Part shown: piece after piece, positions 1-11,559 of the stretch
How positions within the stretch are numbered: position 1 is the first letter of the stretch
Layout of the letters: each line of letters begins with the position of its first letter
NCBI GenBank assembly: GCA_024364735.1
Contig: JAGFNQ010002611.1
Coordinates: 239,109-303,108 of the forward strand
Length of the DNA: 64,000 bases
Reading direction: 5' to 3'
From: Boesenbergia rotunda
Taxonomy: Eukaryota > Streptophyta > Magnoliopsida > Zingiberales > Zingiberaceae
Notes under the pieces: generated by a model
Database searches by the model: none
What the model saw: only the letters and a program-made list of their open reading frames with translations
What the model was told of the DNA's origin: nothing
Program-made: the position numbers and the translations under genes

Positions 1-80
1 CAAGAGGTTTCTGGTGCCACAAACTTCCAATTTGCTCTGCATGATTTCATGCATGACATTGTCATTAAGTTGCGTACCAA

Positions 81-84
<4 letters not shown>

Positions 85-143
<59 letters not shown>
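85..143. repeat. (TA)n microsatellite, left of MITE
   Basis: About 30 uninterrupted TA dinucleotides. Together with the (AT)n at 614-656 this brackets the inverted-repeat element between them, which suggests insertion into one TA microsatellite. Bases 1-84 are unremarkable. Confidence 0.95.
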
Positions 144-147
<4 letters not shown>

Positions 148-609
148 ATGATCTGTTGCGGATCGCGCACTGCGGACCGCGTGTGGACTAGCGCCTGATC
201 GATCACCAGACTAATCAGGCACACGACCTGCGACTTCTCGACACCAACGGCGGCCTTCGGCCACCAACCCCGAACAAAACTATAACTCAGGAGGTGCGAT
301 GAACCCTAGGGGGTAGGGTGAACCCGTCGGGGACGCTCCCGAGCCTCCGGTGGCCGATCAGGCACATGACCTGTGACTTCTCGACACCAACGGCGGCCTT
401 CGGTCGTCGCCCCCGAACAAAACTATAACCCGGGGGGTGCGATGAACTGTAGGGGGTAGGAGTGAACCCATCGGGGACGCTCCTGAACCTCCGATGGCCA
501 ATCAGGCTTGCCTAATCGGTCACCAGACCGATCAGGTACTTGCCTGATCAGTCTGGTGACCGATCAGGTGCCAATCCGTATGCGATCCGTAGCGCGCGGT
601 CCGCAGCAG

Positions 610-614
<5 letters not shown>
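148..614. mobile_element. MITE with ~33-bp TIRs inserted in (TA)n (Micron-like)
   Basis: The left end (148-180) and the reverse complement of the right end (582-614) match at about 28 of 33 positions; both start ATGATCTG. Further inverted homology continues inward (segments around 200-225 and 545-575, carrying GATCACCAGACT/AGTCTGGTGAC). The core holds two tandem copies of a ~160-bp GC-rich unit (about 190-345 and 355-500). There is no coding capacity. Insertion within TA repeats recalls the rice Micron family, but that assignment is inference. Confidence 0.8.

Positions 615-656
<42 letters not shown>
614..656. repeat. (AT)n microsatellite, right of MITE
   Basis: About 21 AT dinucleotides directly abutting the right terminal inverted repeat of the MITE at 148-614. 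Confidence 0.95.
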
Positions 657-660
<4 letters not shown>

Positions 661-1130
661 TTTGCATCAGCTTGGGAAAATCCATTAGATACTAGCTAAG
701 CAACCATAATTGGTAGTATGTAACTTGTCAATTAAATGGAGCTGTGAATAAATCAAACCGATTGAGTTTTAGGATATTCAAACTATTTGATAAGATAACT
801 AATTTAAATTAAATTAAGGTTTTGAAATAATTTTTCAAGTTATAGTTAAATTAAATTAAGCTTTCGAAATAATTATTCAAGCATATATAGCTTGATTTAT
901 TTTATACAAGCTCGAGCTTAATTGGCATAAGTTTGGTTTAATTAGATTTTATCGAATTCTCAATTCAAACTTGTTTGATTATTTAAAATTTTTTTTTGTT
1001 TGATTAATTATTAAGTTTGATAATTCAAACTTATATGTTTATTTTAAATATTAGTTTATTTATTTAATAAAATTGATAAAAGTTTTATTAATGAATATGG
1101 TTCATGAATATCGTTCACAAAAATACTAAA
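657..1130. other. AT-rich intergenic DNA, no gene seen
   Basis: AT-rich sequence with many stops in every frame. No gene, RNA or repeat boundary could be supported here. Confidence 0.6.
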
Positions 1131-1799
1131 ATAAATCACCCATATAAGAGTGATTATTTTGACTTTGAATAGCGGTTTTTAATCACTCCTAAATTTGTAC
1201 CACCGGTTTGAAAATTGATCCTCTTATTGTCGCTCTTATATCCTATAGAAGCGGTTTTCGTAACCGTTGGTAAAAATTAACAAAACCGCTGTATATATAA
1301 CAACGGTTTCAAATCACTCTTACACGTCATGAATATAAAAGAAATTTTAAAACACCAAAATGTCAATATAGGAGCACCCTATAAGTAGACACGACCCCGA
1401 GTTGGGTATGTTTCGAATCTACCCCAAGCTTGTAACCAAGTTAGTTATCCATTAACCCGGTTAAACCACCCATATAAGAGCAGTTTTATTGACTTTCAAA
1501 AATGATTTTTAATCACTCTTAAATTTTTACCATTGGTTTAAAAACTGATCCTCTTGTTGCTGCTCCTATATCCTATTGAAGCGGTATTCGTAACCATTGG
1601 TAAAAATTAACAAAACCGTTGTATATATAACAATGGTTTCTGATTCGGGGAGATATAGTAGGACACCCTAAAAAAAGATCAAATTGGCAAGCTGAGGTGG
1701 AGTTAAGGCAAAAAGAATTAATGGGATCCGTCGCTCTATGTTGCTGAGGGTCAATCGGCTGCTCTTCGCGGCAAACGGCCAACAGTCCACTCTTTGCGG

Positions 1800-2330
1800 A
1801 TGACCCGGCCGACTCGAACAGGCCGACCCGACCCGGCCGACCCGCCGACCCGACCCGGCCGACCCGCCGACCCGCCGACCTACCCGGCATATGGCTGACC
1901 AGCCGACCCCGACCGGCCGACCCGCCGACCGACAGATCGACTGACCCACGGACCCCGACCGGCCGATCGGCCGACTCCGACCCGCCAACCGACAGATCGA
2001 TTGACCCACCAACCCCGACCGGTCGGCCAACAAATCGGCTAAGCCGTCGACCCCGACCGACAGACCGGTCGACCCACCGACCCCGACCGGCCGACCCGAT
2101 CGGCCAACCCACCGACCCCGATCGGCCGACCCGATCGGCCGACCCGCCGACCCCGATCGGCCGACCCGCCGACCCCGATCGGCCGACCCGCCGACCCCGA
2201 CCGGCCGACCCGCCGACCCCGACCGGCCGACCCGCCGACCCCGACCGGCCGACCGACAGATCGACTGACCCGACCAGTCGACTGGTCGACCCGCCGACCC
2301 CGACTGACCGACCGACAGACCAAGAATAGT
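1800..2330. repeat. GC-rich short tandem repeat block (~22-bp units)
   Basis: Dense tandem array built on units such as GACCCCGATCGGCCGACC, best preserved at 2100-2250. It forms long spurious open frames rich in Arg/Gly on the minus strand, which I do not regard as genes. Shorter blocks of the same sequence recur at 2840-2900 and 3500-3735, between the promoter-like repeat copies. Confidence 0.85.
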
Positions 2331-2830
2331 CAGACCCTTACATACCAGGAATAGTCGGACCTCCTTGGGCGAGGGGTCGATTCCAAAGACATGGATAGCC
2401 GAGAAGCCTAGCTTATCTCACCGACCGCCTTTACTCAGTCAGTCAGACTTTGATAGGCTTATAGCTGGCCTACAGGATGAGCCCGAGTAATCGAGTGGCC
2501 ACACTACCCAAACTGATTAATTATTATCAAGCCCCCAACTGCAATGAGATCTCCCAAATCATCCCATTATAAGGAAACGACACCTGCCATAATCATGACT
2601 TGTTAGAGCACTAGACATTAATTAGGATCAGAAGTGACAGCTTGGACAGACTGTCAAGCGGCTGTGTCAGACCCTCGGGCAGACCAATGCTGTCAAAAGA
2701 GCAGGGTGTCGGCAGGGTAGTTTTTAACGAGACAAGACAGCCTTGACAGGATAGGAGACTTCCTCCCCCCTACATAAAGCCCTGGGGTGCTTCAGTAAAG
2801 GATTCATGCTGCTGCAATTTTCTTCTCCAC
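2321..2830 (+). repeat. Promoter-like dispersed repeat, copy 1
   Basis: First of three ~510-bp near-identical copies (others at 2903 and 3735). Each runs from AAGAATAGTC through GATCGAGTGGCCACACTACC to a TATA-like CTACATAAAG (here about 2770) and a downstream GGTGCTTCAG. It stops at TTCTTCTCCAC, where GC repeat resumes. It looks like the upstream part of an LTR, but no LTR ends were found. Confidence 0.75.
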
Positions 2831-2902
2831 CACATCGGCCGACCGACCGACCTGCCGACATTCCTGGCCGACCGGCCGACCCCGACCAGCCGACCGACAG
2901 AC

Positions 2903-3480
2903 TAAGAATAGTCGGAACCTTACATACCAGGAATAGTCGGACCTCCTTAGGCGAGGGGTCCATTCCAAAGACATGGATAGCTGAGAAGCCTAACTTATCT
3001 GACCGACCGCCTTTAGTCGGTCGACCAGATTTTGATAAGATTATAGCTGCCCGACAGAACGAGCCCGAGTGATCGAGTGGCCACACTACCCAAACTAATT
3101 AATTATTATCAATCCCCCAACTGCAATGCGATCTCCTAAATCTTCTTATTATAAGGAAATGATGTACACCTGCCATTATCATGACTTGTCAGAGCACCAA
3201 ACATTAATTATGATCAGAAGTGACAGCTTGGACAGACTGTCAACCGGCTGTGCCAGACCCTCGGGCAGACCAAGGCTATCAAAAGAGCAGGGTGTCAGCA
3301 GGGTAGTTTTTAATGAGACAAGACAGCCTTGACAGGACAGGAGACTTCCTCCCCCCTACATAAAGCCCCTGGTGTGCATCAGAAAAGGGTTTCTGCTGCT
3401 GGAATTTTCTTCTCCACCTCTTGTGTTCCCCTCCTGGTCTGATCCCGACTCACTTTGGTCATGTCAGTCCCGGGCGACTC
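2903..3480 (+). repeat. Promoter-like dispersed repeat, copy 2
   Basis: Second copy, starting 582 bp after copy 1. The TATA-like CTACATAAAG is at about 3356. It extends further than copy 1, through CTCTTGTGTTCCCCTCC and GATCCCGACTCACTTTGG, before GC tandem repeat takes over. Confidence 0.75.
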
Positions 3481-3734
3481 GGATGACCCGGCCGACCCGA
3501 CCCGACGGACCCTACCCGGCCGACCCGCCGACCTTCTCGGCATATGGCCGACCCAGCCGACCAGCCGACTCGCCAACCCCGACCGGCCGACAGACAGATC
3601 GGCTGACCCGCCGACCCCGACCGGCCGATCGACAGATCGACTGACCCGCCGACCCTGATTGACTGACTGGCCGACCCGCCGACATTCCTGGCCGACCGGA
3701 TGACCGGCCGACCCCGACCGGCCGACCGACAGAC

Positions 3735-4390
3735 TAAGAATAGTCAGACCCTTACATACCAGGAATAGTCGGACCTCCTTAGGCGAGGGGTCCACTCCAA
3801 AGACATGGATAGCCGAGAAGCCTAACTTATCTGACCGACCACCTTTACTCGGTCGACTAGATTTTGATAGGATTATAGCTGCCTGACGGAACGAGCCCGA
3901 GTGATCGAGTGGCCACACTACCCAAACTGATTAATTATTATCAAGCCCCCAACTGCAATGAGATCTCCCAAATCTTTCCATTATAAGGAAACGACACCTG
4001 CCATAATCATGACTTGTCAAAGCACCAAACATTAATTAGGATCAGAAGTGACAGCTTGGACAGACTGTCAAGCGGCTGTGCCAGACCCTCGGGCAGACCA
4101 AGGCTGTCAAAAGAGCAGGGTGTCAGCAAGGTAGTTTTTAATGAGACAAGACAGCCTTGACAGGACAGGAGATTTCCTCCCCCCTACATAAAGCCCCTGG
4201 GGTGCTTCAGAAAAGGGTTCCTGCTGCTGGAATTTTCTTCTCCGCCTCTTGTGTTCCCCTCCTAGTTCGATCCCGACTCACTTTGGTCTTGTCAGTCTTG
4301 AACCCGACCCCGACTCATACGCTGCCGCAACTCGAGTCATCTTGATCCGACCCAGTCATCCGAGCGAGAGCCCTCTCTGTTTGCCGACAG
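3735..4390 (+). repeat. Promoter-like dispersed repeat, copy 3
   Basis: Third copy, 832 bp after copy 2, so copies 2 and 3 plus spacer form a larger tandem unit. The TATA-like CTACATAAAG is at about 4189. The downstream part extends to about 4390, after which the CACTA-type subterminal repeats resume (TACCACTCTTACATG). Confidence 0.75.
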
Positions 4391-5068
4391 GATCAGTTTC
4401 ATACCACTCTTACATGTTACGAATATAAGAGAAATTTTAAAACCCCAAAATGTCAGTATAGGAGCACCCTATAGGTAGACACGACCTCGAGTTGGGTTCA
4501 ATTCGAATCTAACCCCGATCTTGTAACCGAGTCAGTTATCCATTTACCCGGTTAATCCACCCATATAAGAGCGGCTTTTTTGACATTCAAAAGCGGTTTT
4601 TAATCACTCCTAAATTTTTATCACCGTTTTGAAAATTGATCCTCTTGTTGACGCGGTTTTCATAACCGTTGGTAAAAATTAACAAAACTGTTGTATATAT
4701 AACAACGGTTTCAAACCACTCTTACACGTCATGAATATAAGAGAAATTTTAAAACACCAAAATATCAGTATAGGAGCACCCTATACGTAGACACGACCCC
4801 GAGTTGGGTTCGATTCGAATCTAACCCCAAGCTTGTAACCAAGTCATCCATTAACCCAGTTAAAACACCCATATAAGAGCAGTTTTTTTTGACTTTCAAT
4901 AGTGGTTTTTAATCACTCCTAAACTTTTACCACCAGTTTAAAAACTGATCCTCTTGTTGCTGCTCCTATATCCTATAGAAGCGGTTTTCGTAACCGTTTG
5001 TAAAAATTAACAAAATCGTTGCATATATAACAATGGTTTCAAACCAGTCTTACACGTCATGAATATAA

Positions 5069-6063
5069 TGTTAGGACCGATGGCACGGCTAGAGGGGGTG
5101 GGGGGGTGAATAGCTCGGTCACCCCAAGTCGTGACTCTCCCTACAATGTTAGCAAGCACACGGAAGTTTATCAATCACAACAATACTAACGCAATACCTT
5201 TTACGTGGTTCGGAGATTCCTTGCTCCTACTCCACGGCGTGTCCTTGAGGTGGACGATCCCTTGATCCTTCGGTGGATCACGCCTCGCCAAACTCTGACT
5301 AAAGCTTTCTCCTTCTCGGTGGAGAACAACCTCTCACAACCTTTCTTCCTCCTTACAAGATGACTTTAGGGTTTGAGGAGGAAGAAGAACACAACAGAGA
5401 AGATCTTACAATGAAGAGCTAATCTTCTCTTAACCTTAACCAATAGCTTAAATAGTAGAGAGGGTTGTTTAATCAAACAGTCCAGCTCGCCACTAGTCGA
5501 TTGCCCCAAGGGCAGTCGACTGGTCCCAGCCAAACACCTAGCTAACGGCTAGTCTCGACGGTTAGTTTTTGACCTGATACAACGGCTAGTTTTTGACCTG
5601 ATCAGTCGACTGGTCCAAGACCAGTAGACTGATCTTTCTGTGAGGTTTGAGTTTCCCCGCTGGCAGTCGACTGATCATTTCCCAGTCGACTGCCCAGCTT
5701 ATAACTTCACTCTTCCTCACTCCGAAGACCACCCTTCACGTATGCCTTCAAGTTCTCTCCCTTGGCTTGCCCCTTGAAGTCCTCTTCCATCGGCTGTCGT
5801 CCCTCAGATGTGCACGCAAGCCTTCGGCTTGCCTCCATGTCATCCTTCACGTATGCCTTTTGAAGTCCACTTCCTCCGGCTTGCCCTTGGAGTCTTCTTT
5901 ACTCGGCTCTCGTCCCTCGGATGCGTACTCCATGTGAGACTCACCAAGTCCTGCACAACTTAATCACACATATCAAAATAACATAACACTCTAACTTAAC
6001 CATATTGGCACACACATCAAAACCATGATCCTCCAGATCATACTTGGGCCGATTACCCCAACA
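5069..6063 (+). mobile_element. Solo LTR (995 bp), target duplication TATAA
   Basis: Begins TGTTAGGACCGATGG and ends GATTACCCCAACA, with TATAA immediately on both sides (5064-5068 and 6064-6068). The flanking sequence rejoins to the GAATATAAGAGAAATTTT context seen elsewhere in the host repeat (for example 4735), confirming insertion. The interior has repeated CAGTCGACTGG motifs (5490-5700) and no coding frame. Ends and composition resemble plant Copia LTRs; there is no internal region or partner LTR. Confidence 0.88.
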
Positions 6064-7649
6064 TATAAGAAAAATTTTTAAATACCAAAATGTCAGTATA
6101 GGAGCACCCTATAGGTAGACACGACCCCGAGTTGGGTTCTATTCGAATCTAACCTTGAGCTTGTAACTGAGTCAGTTATCCATTAACCCGGTTAATCCAC
6201 CCATATTAGATCCACGACTTTTTTGACTTTCAATAGTGTTTTTTATCACTCATAAACTTTTACCACCAGTTTGAAAATTGATCCTCTTGTTGCGCTTCTA
6301 TATCCTACAGAAGCGATTTTCGTAACCATTGGTAAAAATTAACAAAATCATTGTATAGATAACAACGGTTTCAAACCACTCTTACATGTCATGAATATAA
6401 GGGGGATTTTAAAACACCAAAATGTATAGGAGCATCCTATAGGTAGACACAACCCCGAGTTGGGTTCGGTTCGAATCTAACCCGGAGCTTGTAACCGAGT
6501 TAGTTATCTATTAACCCGATTCTAACCCAAATTAACCAACCATTGGTTTAAGTTTTTATTTTTATAGATATAAAAAATTTATTGGTACTGAGATTCAAAC
6601 CTAGGCCTTATAAATTATAAATTAGAACTTAATATCCTAACCAACTAAACTACAACTATTAATAATTAAGTATGTTAGTTAATTATTTAAGAAGTAATCA
6701 ATAGTTTTTTGTTATATTATTATTATATAAATAATAATAATATTTATTAATATTCTGTTTATAGATAATTTAATATGATTTTTTATTTTAAAATGAATAA
6801 TTTTTCATTAATGTCATTATAAAATATTTATAATAACATTTTTAAAAATATTAATTAAAAATATCAATGGTATATTTTAATAGTGCAAAGTCGAAGGATG
6901 AATAAATATTTGACAATTTATGAAGTGGAAGTGTCAAAACAATATTGCTGAGGCGAAATCTCTAATCATAGAAATATTATATTTGAACAAAATATAATAC
7001 CTAAATTTGCTCCATTGTTTTGTGTTAAAACTCGTATTCGACCCTTAGGACCGATTAATTCACTATGAAATACAATCTTGTGTTGTTTTGTTTTGTTTTC
7101 ACGAGAATTAATTTCACCTGAAAAAACCTTTGGAATTGAAAAAACTAAACAAAAAATTTACCTCCACAAACAAAATATTTGACAATTTATAAAGCGGAAG
7201 TGTCAAAACAATACTAGGGTGAAATCTCCAATTGTAGAAATATATTATATACTAATGAAATACAATACATAAATTTGTTCTATTGTTTTATTTTAAATCT
7301 TGTATTCGACCTTTAGCAGCGGTAGTAACTGCTTCTAAATGAAATATATAGAAGTGGTCAGAGGAATCACTTCTATAGATGCTTTTAGAAGCGGTTAAAA
7401 CTGGTTTTATAAGAGATTATATAGAAGTGGTTATAAAACCGCTTATATAGCTTGTCTACAGCAACGCGTACAAAATAATTACTTCTAAAGTTATCCAATA
7501 GTAATGGTTGATAAGTGTCAGATGTGTTATACCAATTGAAGCGTTTGTAGGAATGATTTGTAATAACCGCTCCAATTGATTCGTCTTATATAATTGTCTC
7601 ATCAATAATTTTTAATTATCCAGTCTTATTATTCAATTTTATTGTAGTG

Positions 7650-8500
7650 AAATACTGTGTTCAAATTTATTTATTTAATTTAATAAAATATTTAAGTTTA
7701 TTTATTTAATTAATATATATATATATTAAACGAATATAAATATTTTTTTTCTCAAATGGATCGAACAACTAACTTGTTCATTCAAGTTCAATTCATTTAT
7801 CGTCCTACACTTCAAACGACAGACTTTAGTTTCTAGAACGTTAAGACTAATAGAATGATCTTAATAAATTTAGCTAATTATATATATATACCATTAGTTT
7901 AAAGACTATTTGAAAAATTATCACTGAAAAAGTCATTACCCAGTGGGCCAGTGGCTCAACTTGATCTGCCGTGACGCACGTGATTGGACGCAGACATTTA
8001 ATGAATTCAATGCTGGGAGAGTATAGGAGAAGACGTTTTTTTTTATGTGTATCAAATTTGACGTTTGACTGGATAAGAATTTACTTAAGTTTAATACATA
8101 AAAAATCATTTAAATAAATAAATAAATTTAGATAATATATTAAATTAAACAAATAAATTTAAATACACATACGATATATGTTCAGTTTATTAAAATTCAT
8201 AAACAAAAATTATAAAATATAAAAATTTAGATGATTTAATAAATTTGATTTGAATTGAGAGTTCAATAAGTGCGCCTAAACTAATCAAACTCTCAAATAC
8301 TACATAATTTAATTAGCTCGACTTGTTTACTCCCCGGTAGTTGATGATAAATATTATTAAAAAAACACAGCATATTTTTTTTTTCTTTCTAATTTAGAGA
8401 AACAATGAACGTAGACACACATATATGACGAATAATTAAGGCAACAGGGCAGAGGTTCATGCACCGGCATTGCACTACATCCTTGGCATCTGCAGACTGC
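7650..8500. other. AT-rich intergenic DNA, no gene seen
   Basis: AT-rich with long A/T runs and no credible coding frame or RNA. A slightly GC-richer patch at 7935-8035 matches nothing I recognise. Confidence 0.6.
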
Positions 8501-8529
8501 AGAAATAATTAATGGCAGACATGCTTCGC

Positions 8530-8685
8530 CACCGGGACTATGATGGAGCAGTAGAACGATTTGTGTCTATTTTAAATATTCGTAATTTGATTTTCAGTTA
8601 TGATATATTTGTAGGAATTCTTTTTTCAAATGTGACGCGAATCCTGGGACGCTGGACTTCTAGACCTCCTAACCACATGAATTCT
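8530..8685 (+). mobile_element. Old, diverged SINE copy
   Basis: Collinear with the younger SINE at 10651-10894: ATGATGGAGCAGTAGAACGA matches its A-box region, a decayed CGTAATTTGATTTT sits at the B-box position, and GACGCGAATCCTGGGACGC then TTCTAGACCTCC match its body. It lacks the 3' part ending in T. It explains the short open frame here, which is not a gene. Confidence 0.6.
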
Positions 8686-8699
8686 AAAAAAATCAAATA

Positions 8700-9290
8700 A
8701 GAGCTCGAAGAGAAAACATAATGTATATAAGCATGGATCTATCGAATCATGACATAACATAAATAAAATACATAAATTGAAAGACAAAGAACTTGATTGA
8801 TTAGCCATCGTCTTTGTCGTGGTGTCTTCGGCTTGATCCCTGTGGAAGAACATGTAGCGGAAAGAAGGAGAATCTTCCAAGGGGCTTAGGGTTGACGGCG
8901 CCGTAAAGTTTCTTGTCAATGGGGATCAAGAAATTAGGTCAAGATAATTCCTAAACCCTTAGGGACCTTTCCTTTATATAGAAATCCAATCTATTATTAG
9001 CACATCGATAATAACAGATTGGTAAAGTGTTCTATACATTGAACCCGCATCCAATAATCCGAAACCCAATAAACATAAGTTAGATCACTTTAAGGGTTCA
9101 GAATGTATTTACATGTGCAACTTATAAATAAACTCACCTAATAGGAGGGATAATAATAATATCCAACAGATAATATTAATTAAGCTAATTGCACTGTCAT
9201 TAGAAGAGAATTAACACGAGCAACAAAATGGGAGTGATTAGAGCAATTTAATTAATCGGCTTGGATTTGAATTGATGATCGAGGTTGCTT
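8700..9290. other. Intergenic, possible LTR-like fragment
   Basis: The segment 8740-9130 reads on the minus strand with a TATA-like CTATATAAAGG near 8975-8985 and resembles LTR sequence, but no ends or direct repeats were found. It lies directly downstream of the PYL stop codon, so the first ~200 bp next to the gene probably include its 3' UTR. Confidence 0.35.
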
Positions 9291-9293
9291 GAG

Positions 9294-9917
9294 TCAATTC
9301 TTCCGGCATGATTTGAAGCTGTTCTCGGCGGTGCGGGCCAGCGACTGGAGGTTGCAGCGGACGATGGTGTCGACGAAGACGCGCGTGTCGTCGGTGGTGT
9401 TCCCCTGCGGCACGTCCACGACGTAGGACTCCACCACTACCGTGCCCGCGTAGTGGCCGTCGCCTTCGGCCGGGTGGAGCGTGGTGACGGAGCGGTAGTT
9501 GGCGAGGCGGTGCTCGCCGCCGACTATCCGGAAGCTGAGCACGTGGCGCTCGTCGTCGAGGATTTCCAGGCGCTCGCGGCTGGAGGCGGCGGGGAGCCCG
9601 GAGACGAGGCGCACCTCCCGCAGCGTGCCCACGGCGCCGTCGCCGTCGATCACGTGGCAGCTCTTCACGAAGTGCTTGTAGGCCTGCGGCTGGTCGAAGC
9701 GGCGGACGACGGACCAGACGCTGGCCACCGGCGCGGCGACGCGCTGGACCAGGGCGGAGCTGCACTGGTGGGCCCCCACGGAGTGGGAGTGGTACCGGGA
9801 GGCGAAGTCCGGGAGGGCGTGGCCGGCGCCGTCCGCGGGGAAGGAGAAGGGCTTGGCGTTGACGGCGCCGGCGATGCGGTGGAGTGAGGGCCAGGGCTTG
9901 GTGGAGGTGTGGGGCAT
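9294..9917 (-). CDS. PYL: Abscisic acid receptor, PYR/PYL/RCAR family (PYL4-6 type)
   Basis: Encodes a 207-aa START-fold ABA receptor. In this family ABA closes the gate and latch loops over the pocket, creating a surface that inhibits clade A PP2C phosphatases and so frees SnRK2 kinases; it acts in cytosol and nucleus. Visible hallmarks are the pocket lysine in QAYKHFVKSC (K81), LREVRLVSGLPA with gate loop SGLPA (106-110), LEILDDERHVLSF, latch GGEHRL (133-138), NYRSVTTLH and the C-terminal helix TIVRCNLQSLARTAENSF. The frame is intronless and GC-rich, as for PYL4-6 members. I chose the ATG at 9917 (MPHTSTKPWPSLHR); an in-frame upstream ATG at 10004 would add 29 hydrophobic residues unlike any PYL. 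All gate and latch residues are present, so a functional receptor is expected. Subfamily is inferred from length and motifs. Confidence 0.95.
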   Translation of the reverse strand: MPHTSTKPWPSLHRIAGAVNAKPFSFPADGAGHALPDFASRYHSHSVGAHQCSSALVQRVAAPVASVWSVVRRFDQPQAYKHFVKSCHVIDGDGAVGTLREVRLVSGLPAASSRERLEILDDERHVLSFRIVGGEHRLANYRSVTTLHPAEGDGHYAGTVVVESYVVDVPQGNTTDDTRVFVDTIVRCNLQSLARTAENSFKSCRKN

Positions 9918-10290
9918 GGCGGAGGGGGAGTCTTTGGTCTTTGTCCGGAGACAGGGAGGGAGGGAGAGGAGGAGGAGGATGCTAATAATATAGACGACAC
10001 GCACAGTGCATGAAAGTAATTAATTTGGAGCAACCAGTTGCGATTAGATTAAAAAAAAATGATTAACGATGATCTGGCCTCACAAAAATTTTTCATCTAA
10101 ATCGAGAAGTGCTCATGACAGTCTAATCCAATGTCCCAGGATTCATCTCCCATTTGGAGCAACCAATTGCAATTAGATTAATTAATTGATGTAGGAGATT
10201 AATTGAATGAATTAGTTAATTGCCATTTGCCTTTGACTGTTTGTGCAAATGGGGGGTTAGTTTAAGCAAATTTGGCGATACAGGGGGCGT
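9918..10290 (-). promoter_or_regulatory. PYL upstream region with a ~28-bp direct repeat
   Basis: Sequence upstream of the PYL start. A weak TATA-like TCTATATTATTAG (minus strand) lies around 9985-9997. A direct repeat containing TTGGAGCAACCAGTTGC occurs at about 10024 and, with small changes, at 10156. A core promoter could not be fixed with confidence. Confidence 0.35.
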
Positions 10291-10960
10291 CAGTGGTTTT
10301 GGGTCTGAAATTCCAATGGGCACTGGGCAGGTGCGTAGCTTCCTGAGAGGAGGGGGCTGTGACTGTCTTTCAAGAAAGATTTAATTATAAATTTTAGAAT
10401 TTCTCAATTAAAAATTAACTTCCGAACATTTTTTTTCTCTTTGAACTGAACTTTTCCCCCCTTATTTTCTTTTCTGTTTTCTCTGTTCCTCCCCTAATCC
10501 CCTTCTTAGATCTGAGGATTCTCTTCCTCTTGGATTTCAATCTCATCTTGATTGGTAACTTAGATTTGGTCATCTCGACCGTCAATATCCATAGCTTTTC
10601 CATCGCACGCCTCCCTCCATCAGCAGCAGCCTCTCCATTGGATTTGGACGCCCCAGGCTACGGTGCAGCGGTAGGACGACTAGTCGCTATCCCAGATATC
10701 CATGGTTCGATTCCTAGCTACGGCGTATTTTGTAAAAAAATTTTCTATAAATGGGACGCGAACCCTGGGACGTTGAGTTTCTAGACTATCTACTGCGAGT
10801 GCTTCCCAATTTATCCTGGTGACCGATAGAAAATTTTCATGGGACAAGATCGATCACTCCAGATTCATCTGCTACCTTATCAACATTTTTTTTTCCATTA
10901 GATTTGGACGGAACCGAGTTGAGATTCCCATCGTCAGAAAGAATCGAGACCTCATCATCA
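10290..10960 (+). repeat. Local duplication, copy A (contains a SINE)
   Basis: Collinear with 11560-11960: GTCTGAAATTCCAATGGGCA, TTTAATTATAAATTTTA, ATCCATAGCTTTTCCATCGC and GGAACCGAGTTG occur in the same order in both. Copy A carries the SINE at 10651-10894; copy B does not. No protein was recognised in either copy. Confidence 0.85.
10651..10894 (+). mobile_element. tRNA-derived SINE, 244 bp, T-tail, 16-bp target duplication
   Basis: The 5' part has RNA polymerase III promoter boxes: an A-box-like GTGCAGCGGTAGGACG and a B-box GGTTCGATTCC at about 10704. The body contains GGACGCGAACCCTGGGACG and CTTCCCAATTTATCCTGGTG, and it ends in a run of T. It is flanked by CCATTGGATTTGGACG (10635-10650) and CCATTAGATTTGGACG (10895-10910), one mismatch in 16. 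The duplicated locus at 11900-11940 gives the empty site. The T-run end is like the plant Au SINE group. Confidence 0.88.
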
Positions 10961-11550
10961 TTCTCCTTCGATCAACCCTCTACAAATTCCTTCCGTCATC
11001 CTAAGCTTCCTACAGTGGCTCTCATCACCCCGATCAAATTTCATCCTGACCTCACAGCCGTCAATTGCCACTAGGGTTTTTCTTTATTATGTGGATGTGT
11101 CGAATGATCTATTTGTAAGTAACCTATGCCCACTATAAGGTATTCAAATGGAATAATGATATTATTTTATGTCTCCACTAACATTAATAACTTCATCTAA
11201 TGAGTGACTCCATCTCAAACCTTCATTAACATAAATAAAAATTAATAACTCCCTTAATAGAATGATTATCCATATTGTCATCTTCTCCGGTAAATTTATA
11301 TTTCTTATATGAAGTATGGAAGTGTGAGGAAAAATGAAGATAATCAAGAAAGAAGAGAGTTGTACTATCTATTGTTGAGAAGAACAAAAGAAGACTATCG
11401 TCACACATCGCTAGGTTAACAGTTGAGGCGTTGTGACATAACATTGATAGTTCGAGATACGTGACTATCACCTCAGCTTTGAACAGTTCGTGGTTAAAGT
11501 TTGCAATAATTTTGAAAATTTATTTGTGCTTCACCAACTCAGGGCGGCTA
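10961..11550. other. Intergenic DNA between the duplicated units
   Basis: No coding frame or RNA gene could be supported. Short open frames on the minus strand (11160-11470) have no recognisable domain. Confidence 0.5.
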
Positions 11551-11559
11551 CCCCCTGGC

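Larger units (their letters stand above)
1117..7649. mobile_element. CACTA (En/Spm)-like element, non-autonomous, with nested inserts
   Basis: The right end reads ATTGTAGTG (7641-7649), the reverse complement of the CACTACAA terminus typical of CACTA elements. Dense GAAGCGGTT/AACCGCT subterminal motifs lie at 1131-1660, 4395-5068, 6064-6520 and 7310-7600. The motif CACCCATATAAGAGCGG recurs at about 1136, 1466, 4558 and 4867 and also at the better-preserved CACTA terminus at 14510. The left end near 1117 (CACAAAAATACTAAAA) is degenerate and no clean 3-bp target duplication was found, so the exact left limit is uncertain. No transposase was recognised inside. It carries the GC tandem block, the promoter-like repeats and the solo LTR listed separately. 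Confidence 0.6.

Noticed and set aside
1573..2323. Long minus-strand frames rich in Arg/Gly/Ser over the GC repeats
   Set aside because: They arise from the short tandem repeat, change freely between overlapping frames, and have no domain.
9453..9887. Plus-strand 144-aa frame over the PYL gene
   Set aside because: Shadow of the GC-rich receptor frame on the other strand; no recognisable domain.
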